A stretch of DNA of 13,604 bases, from assembly GCA_035288045.1 (NCBI GenBank), contig DATEBA010000066.1:1-13604 (forward strand). The letters are read 5' to 3'. This document shows, one piece after another, positions 1 through 8,856 of this stretch. Position 1 is the first letter of the stretch; each line of letters starts with the position of its first letter. Position numbers and translations under genes: made by a program. The notes beneath the pieces are model-generated. The model was not told the DNA's origin and ran no database searches. It saw only the letters and a program-made list of their open reading frames with translations. Source of the stretch: DATEBA01 sp035288045. GTDB lineage: Bacteria; Actinomycetota; UBA4738; HRBIN12.

Positions 1-1433
1 GCATCAACGACGCCGAGGCGAAGGTGCTGGTAACCGCCGACGGCGGCTACCGGCGCGGGCAGGTCGTCCCTCTCAAGCAGAACGCCGAGGAGGCCCTGAG
101 GGACTGCCCGAGCATCCAGCACGTGATCACCGTGCGGCGCACCGGCGGCGATCACCCGTTCACACCCGACCGTGACCATTGGTACCACGAGCTCGTCACC
201 GAGCAGTCGGCCGAGTGCGAGCCCGAGCCGATGGACGCCGAGGACGTCCTCTACCTGCTCTACACGAGCGGGACGACGGGCACGCCCAAGGGCATAGTCC
301 ACACGACGGGGGGCTACCTGACGGGCGTGGCGGCGACGCACAAGCTGATCTTCGACATCCACGAGGAGGACGTGTACTGGTGCGCCGCCGACATCGGTTG
401 GGTCACCGGACACTCCTACATCGTGTATGGGCCGCTCGCGAACCACACGACCGGCGTCATCTACGAGGGCGCGCCGGACTGGCCCGATAAAGACCGGCTG
501 TGGGACATCGTCGAGCGCTACCGGGCGACGATCCTCTACACGGCGCCGACGGCGATCCGCGCGTTCATGCGCTGGGGACCCGAGTACCCGCAGAAGCACG
601 ACCTGTCTTCGCTTCGGCTGCTGGGGACCGTCGGGGAGCCGATCAACCCGGAGGCGTGGGTCTGGTACTGGGAGTTCATCGGCGGCGAACGTTGCCCCGT
701 GGTCGACACCTGGTGGCAGACCGAGACCGGCATGATCCTCATCACCCCGCTGCCGGGGGTGACGAAGCTGAAGCCCGGCTCGGCTACATTCCCGTTCCCG
801 GGGGTGCTTCCCGACGTCCTGGACGAGGAGGGAAACTCGGTGCCGTTCGGGGGTGGCGGGTACCTGGTAATGAAGCGCCCCTGGCCGGCGATGTTCCGGA
901 CGATCTGGGGTGACCCCGACAGGTACGTGCAGACCTACTACGGCAAGTACGGAGACGACACGTATCTCGCCGGCGATGGAGCCAAGCGGGACGACGAGGG
1001 CTACTACTGGCTTCTCGGGCGGATCGACGACGTCATGAACGTCGCCGGCCACCGGCTCTCGACCTACGAGATCGAGAGCGCGCTGGTCGACAACCTCAAG
1101 GTGGCCGAGTCGGCCGTCGTTTCCAGGCCCGACGACCTCGTCGGCGAGGCGATCGTCGCGTTCGTGACCCTGAAGTCGGGCTTCGAGGGCAACGACGACG
1201 TGGCGGCGGAGCTCCGCGAGCACGTGGCGAAGCTGATCGGGAAGATCGCCCGTCCGCATGGGATCATCTTCACGAACGACCTGCCGAAGACCCGATCGGG
1301 GAAGATCATGCGCCGGCTCCTCCGCGACGTCGCGCGCGGCCGCCCGCTCGGGGACGTGACGACTCTTGCGAACGCCGAGGTCGTCGAGCAGATCCACGAG
1401 ATGGTCGACGCGGGGGCAGGGGGCGAGGAGTAG
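1..1433 (+). CDS. acs: Acetyl-CoA synthetase (AMP-forming), 5' end missing
   Basis: Activates acetate with ATP and CoA to acetyl-CoA through an acetyl-adenylate. The frame is open from base 3 to the TAG at 1431-1433, giving about 476 codons; the family is about 650 aa, so roughly the first quarter lies outside the window. Visible motifs are the phosphate-binding loop YTSGTTGTPKG, the acyl-adenylate motif WWQTETG, the hinge region GRIDDVMNVAGHRLS and the C-terminal PKTRSGK with its catalytic lysine at codon 1302-1304. That lysine is the residue reversibly acetylated by Pat/CobB-type systems in characterised Acs proteins. Similarity to enterobacterial Acs runs through the whole fragment, including the HTTGGYL, GHSYIVYGPLA and VGEPINPEAW blocks, so this is Acs rather than a generic acyl-CoA ligase. 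A split-barrel gene starts one base after the stop. Confidence 0.96.
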   Translation, partial: INDAEAKVLVTADGGYRRGQVVPLKQNAEEALRDCPSIQHVITVRRTGGDHPFTPDRDHWYHELVTEQSAECEPEPMDAEDVLYLLYTSGTTGTPKGIVHTTGGYLTGVAATHKLIFDIHEEDVYWCAADIGWVTGHSYIVYGPLANHTTGVIYEGAPDWPDKDRLWDIVERYRATILYTAPTAIRAFMRWGPEYPQKHDLSSLRLLGTVGEPINPEAWVWYWEFIGGERCPVVDTWWQTETGMILITPLPGVTKLKPGSATFPFPGVLPDVLDEEGNSVPFGGGGYLVMKRPWPAMFRTIWGDPDRYVQTYYGKYGDDTYLAGDGAKRDDEGYYWLLGRIDDVMNVAGHRLSTYEIESALVDNLKVAESAVVSRPDDLVGEAIVAFVTLKSGFEGNDDVAAELREHVAKLIGKIARPHGIIFTNDLPKTRSGKIMRRLLRDVARGRPLGDVTTLANAEVVEQIHEMVDAGAGGEE

Positions 1434-1434
1434 G

Positions 1435-1842
1435 GTGCCCGTACGTCTGACGGCGCCCCAGGAGACGTTCGTGCGCTGGGCGCGGGTCGCTCGCGTCGCG
1501 ACCATCTCGCCGGACGGGATGCCGCACGTCGTCCCGATCTGCCCCGCGCTCCACGATGGCAAGGTCTACTTCGCCACGCCGGGAACGACCAGGAAGGCCC
1601 GGAACCTCCAGGCCAGCCCTCGCATCGCCCTCGCCTTCGACGACTACGTGGAGGAATGGGACGCGCTGCGGGGCCTCATGATCCAGGGTCGGGCGAAGCT
1701 GATCCGCCGCGGCCTCCGCTGGCAGGAGCTTCGGGATCTGCTGCAAGAGAAGTACCAGCAGTACCCGATCGTCTCGCCGATCGTCGACGGCGACGTGATC
1801 GTCGAGGTGACGATCGACCGCGTGGCGGGGGACGTCTCCTGA
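1435..1842 (+). CDS. PPOX-type split-barrel flavin/F420-binding protein
   Basis: 135 aa starting at GTG 1435, preceded by GAGGAG at 1425-1430 with a 4-base spacer. The frame stays open further upstream inside acs, but this start has the ribosome site and gives the normal family N-terminus. The fold is the pyridoxamine 5'-phosphate oxidase-like split barrel: residues 20-40 carry the VATISPDGMPHVVPI strand pair, 43-50 the VYFATPGT cofactor-side strand, and 53-60 RKARNLQA, typical of the Rv1155/F420-dependent branch. Such proteins use FMN or F420H2 to reduce diverse substrates; the substrate here cannot be read. It probably shares the acs transcript, as only one base separates the genes. Convergent with the S9 peptidase across a 16-bp gap that has only a short CGGGCCCG palindrome. 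Confidence 0.85.
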   Translation: MPVRLTAPQETFVRWARVARVATISPDGMPHVVPICPALHDGKVYFATPGTTRKARNLQASPRIALAFDDYVEEWDALRGLMIQGRAKLIRRGLRWQELRDLLQEKYQQYPIVSPIVDGDVIVEVTIDRVAGDVS

Positions 1843-1858
1843 CCGCCGGGCCCGCAGG

Positions 1859-3646
1859 CTAGGCGGTGTGCTCGAGGAGGAACCCGAGCTCAAGCTCGGC
1901 TTCCAGCACCTGCTCGTCTATCGCCATCGCGTGGTGGCCGCTGTCGTAGAGGTGCAGGTCGACCCGGCCACCGTGCCCACGCCGAGCGGTCACCCAGGCC
2001 ATCACCTGGCCGATCGGGCATCGGCTGTCGTTCATGCCCGCGATCACGAGCACCGGCGCTCGTACGCGGTCCACGTAGGTCATCGGGTTGCGCTCGTGGT
2101 AAAGCTCCGGCAGCTCCGCGGGCGATCCCCCGAGCGTCGCTAGATCCCACTCGCGAAGGGGCGGCGAGCACTCGTAGTGAGCGGCTACGTAGTCGCCGAC
2201 CGGGATCCCCGCGATGCCGCCGCGGAACCGGTTGGGATGCAGGCCGAGCGCCAGCAGAGTGATGTAGCCACCCCACGAGAATCCCTCGATGAACACGCGG
2301 GTGGGGTCGGCCACGCCCTCGGCAACCAGGGAGTCGAGCGCCGCCAGGGTGTCCTCGGTCTCGGGGAAACCGATGTTGCCCTTGAGCGCCTCCCGGAACT
2401 CCGTGCCGTAGCCGGTGGAGCCGCGATAGTTCACCATCGCGACCGCGAAACCGTGGTCCACGAACGCCTGGGTCATCGGGTCGAAGGCGTCCCGCCAGTG
2501 CCAGTTCGGGCCGCCGTGCACCGACAGCACGACGGGGTGCGGGCCCTCGCCTGGAGGCGTCGCGAGGAAGCCGTGGATCGACTCCCCCTTCGAGTTCTCG
2601 AACCGGAGCGATCGGTACCGACGCCCTTCGGGAGCCCGCTCGCCATCCGCGGTGACGACCTCGCCGCCGGCGGTGGACAGGATGCGGGCCGCGTGTGCCC
2701 CGCTCTCCCCCCGGTACCAGACCGAGCCGTCGGGGCGCACGGCTGCGCCCGACACGGTCCCCTCGGGATCGACGACCAGCTCTAGAGCTCCGCTCATGGG
2801 GTCGAGCCGATACAGGCGGTGCCGTCCCTCGTGGTCGTGGAGCACCAGGATCGCCGAGGCGTCGGGCCACCATCCGAGCGGCTCGACCGCGCCCGGCAGG
2901 TCCACGGCGAGGTCTCTTCGCTTCCCGCCCGCGAGGTCCCAGATCGCCGGGCGTTCGTATCCCTCTCGCTCGTGGCGGATCACGAGCCGCTGGTCCCCGG
3001 CGACGGGCGACCAGGCGCCGGGAAGTAGGTTCAGGCCCTGGTCCCACTGCTCGCCGGCCGTCGCCCCGCTCCACGTCTCGAGGGCGCGGAGGGCGTAATG
3101 CTCGATGTCGCCGCGCTCGGCGTGCCGGACACACACGAGCGACGCGTCGGCAGAGAGCCCGCCTCTTCCCGACTCCCACTCGATGGCCACGCCGGCGGGC
3201 CGCTCGTGACGATAGAGTTCTCGCGCGGGCCGACCGCCGGTCTCGATGTGGACGGCATACGTTCCGTCATCGAGGGAGAGGCCCACGGCCGTGACTTCTC
3301 CGACCGCGTCCATCCCCATGTTCCAGGCGTCGGGGACGCCGGCGACGAACGGTGCCGGCTCGCCGCCCTCGAACGGCGCCGCCACCCACCGACCGTGCTC
3401 GTTGCCGGTCGCATCCTGCCACCAGGCGACCCGGGAGCCGTCGGGCGTGACGAGGGCTTCCTCGACGCCGACGTGCTCGTCGGATAGCCGCCGGCGCTCG
3501 CCGGTGTCGAGGTCGTGCGACCAGGCCTGCAGCGACCCGTGCTCGTTCGACACGTACGCGAGCCGTTCGGGCGCCCCCGAGGCCCAATGCGGGAACCTGA
3601 TCGTGGGCGCCGTGAATCGGCGCTTCCAGGCAGGGGCCTCGCTCAC
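1859..3646 (-). CDS. S9 family prolyl-oligopeptidase-type serine peptidase
   Basis: 595 aa, GTG start, no signal peptide, so probably cytosolic. Residues 20-340 form a beta-propeller-like region (repeated short strands with GxxxxW/Y..D patterns) that would gate access to the active site; residues 345-595 are the alpha/beta hydrolase. The oxyanion/HGGP block is at 377-380, NYRGSTGYG at 406-414, the nucleophile elbow GFSWGGY at 455-461 with Ser457, the acid MND at 538-540 (Asp540) and SGHH at 569-572 (His571). All three catalytic residues are present. The elbow has Trp where most S9 enzymes have Tyr after the Ser. It resembles acylaminoacyl peptidases and dipeptidyl peptidases of the S9C group, which cleave short peptides. 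It lies 21 bp downstream of the Asp-box gene on the same strand with no clear ribosome site, so co-transcription is likely. Confidence 0.92.
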   Translation of the reverse strand: MSEAPAWKRRFTAPTIRFPHWASGAPERLAYVSNEHGSLQAWSHDLDTGERRRLSDEHVGVEEALVTPDGSRVAWWQDATGNEHGRWVAAPFEGGEPAPFVAGVPDAWNMGMDAVGEVTAVGLSLDDGTYAVHIETGGRPARELYRHERPAGVAIEWESGRGGLSADASLVCVRHAERGDIEHYALRALETWSGATAGEQWDQGLNLLPGAWSPVAGDQRLVIRHEREGYERPAIWDLAGGKRRDLAVDLPGAVEPLGWWPDASAILVLHDHEGRHRLYRLDPMSGALELVVDPEGTVSGAAVRPDGSVWYRGESGAHAARILSTAGGEVVTADGERAPEGRRYRSLRFENSKGESIHGFLATPPGEGPHPVVLSVHGGPNWHWRDAFDPMTQAFVDHGFAVAMVNYRGSTGYGTEFREALKGNIGFPETEDTLAALDSLVAEGVADPTRVFIEGFSWGGYITLLALGLHPNRFRGGIAGIPVGDYVAAHYECSPPLREWDLATLGGSPAELPELYHERNPMTYVDRVRAPVLVIAGMNDSRCPIGQVMAWVTARRGHGGRVDLHLYDSGHHAMAIDEQVLEAELELGFLLEHTA

Positions 3647-3667
3647 GGCCGCAAGTCTAGTGGAGCG

Positions 3668-5080
3668 CTACCGCACCGTGATCGTCGCCGTGTAGACGTC
3701 GAACTTGAACAGCGTGCCATCGGGGTTGTCGCCGGTGCTGTTGGAGTTGTCCGCCCACGCCGGGTGGATCTTGCCGTCGTGGAAGGCCATGCCGAGGTAG
3801 TCGCCGTACTGAACCCCGTTCAGGGATACCTGGGCGTTCGATGTGCCTTCACTTACGCGGACATTGGCCACGAAGCTCGCTCCGCCGTCACGGGAAACGG
3901 TGGCCCAGTACTGCGCGTCGTCGTTCGGAAGGCCGTTCGTGTCTCCCTCGCCGCCCGTGCCGAGGTCGTTGCGGGCGTCGTAGAACGACACGGCGACGTA
4001 GCCGGTCGTCTGATCGAGCGAGATGTGCGGGTTGAACTGCGAGTTCGTGCCCTCGTCGTCGTTCACTCGCACGGGCCCGCTCCACGTCGTGCCCTCGTCG
4101 TCGGAGTACCGCACGAGGATGTTGGTGTCGTTGCTCTCGTCGGGCTTCTCGCCCGTGTAGACCATGTAGACACGGCCGTGGTGAGCTCCGCCGGTCCGAT
4201 CCCACGCCAGACCGGTCTCGGCGTCGACCGAGCGCGTCGCCTGCGGAGGGATGTAGTCGAACCCGCCGACGTTCGTCTTGGTCGCCTTGAGCGCGTCGCC
4301 GAACCCCTCGGGCCCGAGGCCGTCGGGGTCGAGGTTCAGCCAGATGTTCGAAGGACCCTCGGAGACGATGTTGTCCTGGTAGGTCACCATCACCTGACCG
4401 GTGGGACCGACGACGATGTCTCCGAAGCTCGCGTATCCGGGACGCGACCCCGGTGCGCCCTGGGGCTTGGAGAACTTGCCGATGTCGCCAAGGCCGAACA
4501 CCGCCGCGCCGGTCGCGCGGATCAGCTGGTTGTGCGCGAAGTCCTTGTACGTCACCCACACGCTGCCGGGGCCCGTCGTGACGGTGGGCTGGTCGACCGG
4601 CCAACCACCCTTGTGGGGGAGCTTATGGCCCTTGCCGCTATCCGTGCGCTCGACCGGACCGATGTACTCGAAGTTCTTTCCCCCGTCGGTCGAGAGAGTC
4701 AGAACCACGTCGTTCGCGTTCCGGTTCAGGAAGACGAAGAACAGGTTGCCGTAAGAGTCGAACGCGAGGCTCGGGTCGCAGCAGGCCAGGCCCAGGTTGT
4801 CGCCGTCGGCGACCGCCTGTGTCTTCCAGTGCGCGCCCCCGTCGAACGAGTAGGCCTCGAACAGCTGCCCGCCGAACTGGATGTTCGAGGCGACCACGAT
4901 GTTGTCGGGGTTAGTGGGATTGATCGCGATGCTGGTCTCGGCCTGGTTGCCGAGCACCCGGCTAACGTTGACGTTCGGGCTAACGGAGACGCCGGGTCCG
5001 GCCGAAGCGGCGAGCGGCGGCGCGGCCAGCGATGCGGCGACGACGGCCGCAAGGAAGACTCGTGTGAGCGAAGTCCGCAT
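3668..5080 (-). CDS. Secreted Asp-box (BNR repeat) sialidase-fold protein
   Basis: 470 aa, ATG at 5080 with GAGAGGGGA about 5 bases upstream. An N-terminal signal peptide is clear: Arg2, a hydrophobic stretch at 8-24 and an AxA site ending at Ala27. The rest is a predicted beta-propeller with four Asp boxes of the form S-x-D-x-G-x-x-W/F at 78-85, 130-137, 326-333 and 396-403. This repeat occurs in sialidases and many non-enzymatic propellers. I could not identify a full set of sialidase catalytic residues, so binding or another glycosidase-like role is equally possible. Adjacent cysteines Cys100 and Cys101 could form a disulfide or bind metal. It is the first gene of an apparent operon with the S9 peptidase and is divergent from groEL. 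Confidence 0.85.
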   Translation of the reverse strand: MRTSLTRVFLAAVVAASLAAPPLAASAGPGVSVSPNVNVSRVLGNQAETSIAINPTNPDNIVVASNIQFGGQLFEAYSFDGGAHWKTQAVADGDNLGLACCDPSLAFDSYGNLFFVFLNRNANDVVLTLSTDGGKNFEYIGPVERTDSGKGHKLPHKGGWPVDQPTVTTGPGSVWVTYKDFAHNQLIRATGAAVFGLGDIGKFSKPQGAPGSRPGYASFGDIVVGPTGQVMVTYQDNIVSEGPSNIWLNLDPDGLGPEGFGDALKATKTNVGGFDYIPPQATRSVDAETGLAWDRTGGAHHGRVYMVYTGEKPDESNDTNILVRYSDDEGTTWSGPVRVNDDEGTNSQFNPHISLDQTTGYVAVSFYDARNDLGTGGEGDTNGLPNDDAQYWATVSRDGGASFVANVRVSEGTSNAQVSLNGVQYGDYLGMAFHDGKIHPAWADNSNSTGDNPDGTLFKFDVYTATITVR

Positions 5081-5109
5081 GGTCGTTCCCCTCTCTCCCA
5101 GGTAGGCCA

Positions 5110-5138
5110 GTCCTATCCGGACCTCGCGCGAACGTCAA
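5110..5138 (-). promoter_or_regulatory. Sigma-A-type promoter for the Asp-box/S9 operon
   Basis: Read on the minus strand, TTGACG (5138-5133) is followed after 17 bases by TAGGAC (5115-5110). The -35 matches the consensus at five of six positions; the -10 is weaker. The transcript start would fall near 5103, giving a leader of about 22 bases that holds the ribosome site. Predicted from sequence only. Confidence 0.45.
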
Positions 5139-5227
5139 TCGGCCGTTCGGCGCGTCCGGCCTGGCGGAAAAGGGGGCTGCTGTGACGACCGGCCCGCTGG
5201 GGACCGAGCACGATCCCAGCCAGCCCC

Positions 5228-5257
5228 TTGCCACTCGGCGCGGAACCTCTCTACAAT
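5228..5257 (+). promoter_or_regulatory. groEL promoter
   Basis: TTGCCA at 5228-5233 and TACAAT at 5252-5257 are separated by 18 bases. The predicted transcript start, about 5264, lies inside the CIRCE element that begins at 5261, the usual arrangement for HrcA repression by blocking initiation. Confidence 0.7.
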
Positions 5258-5260
5258 CTG

Positions 5261-5287
5261 TTAGCACTCGGAGAGGGAGAGTGCTAG
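5261..5287 (+). promoter_or_regulatory. CIRCE operator (HrcA binding site)
   Basis: TTAGCACTC (5261-5269), a 9-base spacer, then GAGTGCTAG (5279-5287). This is the canonical CIRCE inverted repeat with one change, the last base G instead of A. CIRCE is bound by the heat-shock repressor HrcA, so groEL should be de-repressed when unfolded proteins titrate the chaperonin. hrcA itself is not in the window. Confidence 0.95.
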
Positions 5288-5315
5288 CAGTCACCCGGTC
5301 AGGCTGAGAGAAGCC

Positions 5316-5323
5316 AAAGGAGG
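5316..5323 (+). promoter_or_regulatory. Strong groEL ribosome binding site
   Basis: AAAGGAGG ends 5 bases before the ATG at 5329. It fixes the groEL start and is one of the strongest ribosome sites in the window, as expected for an abundant chaperonin. Confidence 0.85.
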
Positions 5324-5328
5324 AAGGG

Positions 5329-6948
<1,620 letters not shown>

Positions 6949-6984
6949 TCCCTGAACCCCGGTAGACGCCGCGGCGGATCACAC

Positions 6985-7006
6985 GAGGAGGGCTACCCCC
7001 CTCTTT
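6985..7006 (+). terminator. Possible terminator after groEL
   Basis: GAGGAGGG (6985-6992) can pair with CCCCCCTC (6996-7003) with one mismatch and a three-base loop, followed by only three T residues. The hairpin lies 36 bases past the groEL stop in the 160-bp gap before the malic enzyme gene. The short T run makes intrinsic termination uncertain. Confidence 0.3.
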
Positions 7007-7089
7007 CGTCCGGCGGCCACCCGGCCCGCCCGCCGTGGGCCCTCCGCCCGCAGTTGCCGAGCGGCTCCTATGGGACCGTCTAGGTGCAG

Positions 7090-7104
7090 CCTCCCGGGAG
7101 GTGA
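7090..7104 (+). promoter_or_regulatory. Malic enzyme ribosome site inside a 12-bp palindrome
   Basis: CCTCCCGGGAGG (7090-7101) is a perfect palindrome whose right half is the Shine-Dalgarno GGGAGGTGA (7096-7104), 4 bases before the ATG at 7109. As RNA it could fold into a 4-bp stem with a CCGG loop. The ribosome site supports the start at 7109 over an in-frame ATG at 7070 that lacks one. Confidence 0.55.
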
Positions 7105-7108
7105 CGCT

Positions 7109-8830
7109 ATGGACGTCTCTCTAGCCGAACCAAGACTCTTCGACGCCCTCCGCTCAGGGCGGACCGCGGAGATCCCGTTCCGCGGGGCCGAGTTGCTCGA
7201 GCACCCGCTCCTCAACAAGGACGCCGCGTTCTCCGAGGAGGAGCGGGATCTCTTCGGACTGCGCGGACTCGTTCCCCCGCACGTGGTTCCTATCGAGGAG
7301 CAGGTCCAGCTGGAGCTCGAACACGTCCGCCGTAAGGAGGACGACCTCGAGAAGTTCATCGGCCTGGCGGCGCTCCAGGATCGGAACGAGTCCCTCTTCT
7401 ACCGCGTGCTGGTCGAGAACATCGAGGAGCTCATGCCGATCGTCTACACGCCGGTAGTCGGCCGCGCGTGTCAGACCTTCAGCCACATCCTCCGACGTCC
7501 GCGCGGGCTGTGGATCACGCCCGACGACACGGGTCGGATACGGGAGCTCCTCCGGAACGCCAGGCACACCGACGTCCGGCTGATCGTCGCGACCGACAAC
7601 GAGCGGATCCTGGGGCTCGGCGACCAGGGAGCCGGAGGCATGGGCATCCCGGTCGGCAAGCTCTCGCTCTACACGGCGGGCGCCGGCATCTACCCGGCGC
7701 TGACGCTTCCGATCTCGCTCGACGTCGGCACCGACAACGAGGAGCTGTTGAACGACCCGCTCTACGTGGGTTACCGGCACCCGCGTCTCCGCGGAGAGGC
7801 CTACGACGCGTTCATCGAGGACTTCGTCGAGGCCGTCGGCGACGTCTTCCCGCACGTGTTGCTGCAATGGGAGGACTTCAAGCAGCACAACGCGATCCGG
7901 ATCCTCGATCGGTACCGCCACCGGATCACGAGCTTCAACGACGACATCCAGGGAACAGCGGGAGTCGTTATGGGCGGGATCCTGGCGGCGCTCCGGCTGC
8001 TCTCGGAGCCGTTGTCTGCCCAGCGTCTCGTGTTCCTCGGGGCGGGCGCAGCCGGCATCGGTATCGCCCGGCTCGTGCGCTCGGCGCTGGAGCGCGAAGG
8101 CGCCTCGCGGGCGACGATCCGCGGGGCGATAGTGATGCTCGACTCCAAGGGCCTCTGCTTCCTCGACCGAGACCAGCTCGACGACGACAAGCTCGAGTTC
8201 GCCCTCTCGGCCGAGGAGATGGCCTCATTCGGCTTCGAGCCGGAGCAGCGCTACGACCTCGAGACGGTGATACGGCACGTCAAGCCGACGATGCTGGTCG
8301 GAACGAGCGGGACGCCGGGGAGCTTCACGGAGCCGGCGATCCGCGAGATGGCGATCCACGCACGCCGGCCGATCGTGATGCCGCTGTCGAACCCGACGTC
8401 GAAGACCGAGGCCGCGCCGACCGATATCCTGGATTGGAGCGGGGGACGGGCCGTCATCGCGACCGGCAGCCCGTTCGACCCGGTGGAGCGGGGAGCGCAC
8501 ACGCACGTGATCGGTCAGGCGAACAACGCGTTCGTGTTTCCGGGTGTCGGACTCGGGGTCATCGTCGCGGAGGCGCGGGAGGTGACCGACGAGATGTTCC
8601 TCGCGGCCGCCGACGCCCTCGCCGAGCGGGTCGGGGACGACCGTCTCGCCGTCGACGCGCTGTACCCCCCGCAGTCGGAGCTGCGGAGCGTGTCGCGGCA
8701 CATCGCGGCGGCCGTCGTGCGGACGGCGCGGGACCAGGACATCGGGCGAGTCATCCCCGAAGACCAGGTCGAGGCCGCCGTCGACGCGATGATGTGGTGG
8801 CCCGACTACGTGCCGTACCGCCCCGCCTGA
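7109..8830 (+). CDS. Malic enzyme (oxidative decarboxylating malate dehydrogenase)
   Basis: 573 aa from ATG 7109; the family is about 560-580 aa. Converts L-malate to pyruvate and CO2 with reduction of NAD(P)+. In this numbering YTP with the acid-base tyrosine is at 113-115, GDQGAGGMGIPVGK ends at the catalytic Lys184, the metal ligands are Glu255-Asp256 in WEDF and Asp279 in FNDDIQGT, and the nucleotide loop GAGAAG is at 311-316. These positions nearly coincide with the vertebrate malic enzymes, so it belongs to the large-subunit family, not the short bacterial MaeB type. The segment after the second nucleotide strand reads LDSKGL; Ser there is seen in NADP-using relatives, so cofactor choice is open. 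larE begins 26 bp downstream. Confidence 0.95.
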   Translation: MDVSLAEPRLFDALRSGRTAEIPFRGAELLEHPLLNKDAAFSEEERDLFGLRGLVPPHVVPIEEQVQLELEHVRRKEDDLEKFIGLAALQDRNESLFYRVLVENIEELMPIVYTPVVGRACQTFSHILRRPRGLWITPDDTGRIRELLRNARHTDVRLIVATDNERILGLGDQGAGGMGIPVGKLSLYTAGAGIYPALTLPISLDVGTDNEELLNDPLYVGYRHPRLRGEAYDAFIEDFVEAVGDVFPHVLLQWEDFKQHNAIRILDRYRHRITSFNDDIQGTAGVVMGGILAALRLLSEPLSAQRLVFLGAGAAGIGIARLVRSALEREGASRATIRGAIVMLDSKGLCFLDRDQLDDDKLEFALSAEEMASFGFEPEQRYDLETVIRHVKPTMLVGTSGTPGSFTEPAIREMAIHARRPIVMPLSNPTSKTEAAPTDILDWSGGRAVIATGSPFDPVERGAHTHVIGQANNAFVFPGVGLGVIVAEAREVTDEMFLAAADALAERVGDDRLAVDALYPPQSELRSVSRHIAAAVVRTARDQDIGRVIPEDQVEAAVDAMMWWPDYVPYRPA

Positions 8831-8843
8831 GTCCCGCTCGTGG

Positions 8844-8849
8844 CACAAT
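8844..8849 (+). promoter_or_regulatory. Candidate -10 box for a leaderless larE transcript
   Basis: CACAAT lies exactly 7 bases upstream of the larE ATG, where a -10 hexamer would place the transcript start on the A of the start codon. larE has no Shine-Dalgarno sequence. Leaderless genes are common in actinobacteria. No good -35 is visible. Confidence 0.35.
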
Positions 8850-8856
8850 CGCCGGG

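Noticed and set aside
1843..1858. Bidirectional terminator between the split-barrel and S9 genes
   Set aside because: Only 16 bp with a short CGGGCCCG palindrome and no T run.
1306..1893. 195-codon minus-strand frame over acs and the split-barrel gene
   Set aside because: Low-complexity shadow of well-supported plus-strand genes.
3515..5185. A 556-codon open frame on plus, antisense to the Asp-box and S9 genes
   Set aside because: Composition is rich in Arg, Val, Gly and Asp with no family pattern; the minus-strand frames have a signal peptide, Asp boxes and peptidase motifs. It is a high-GC shadow frame.
7468..8856. Long in-frame extension upstream of larE
   Set aside because: It overlaps the malic enzyme in another frame and reads as Arg/Pro-rich nonsense; LarE homology begins at about 8857.
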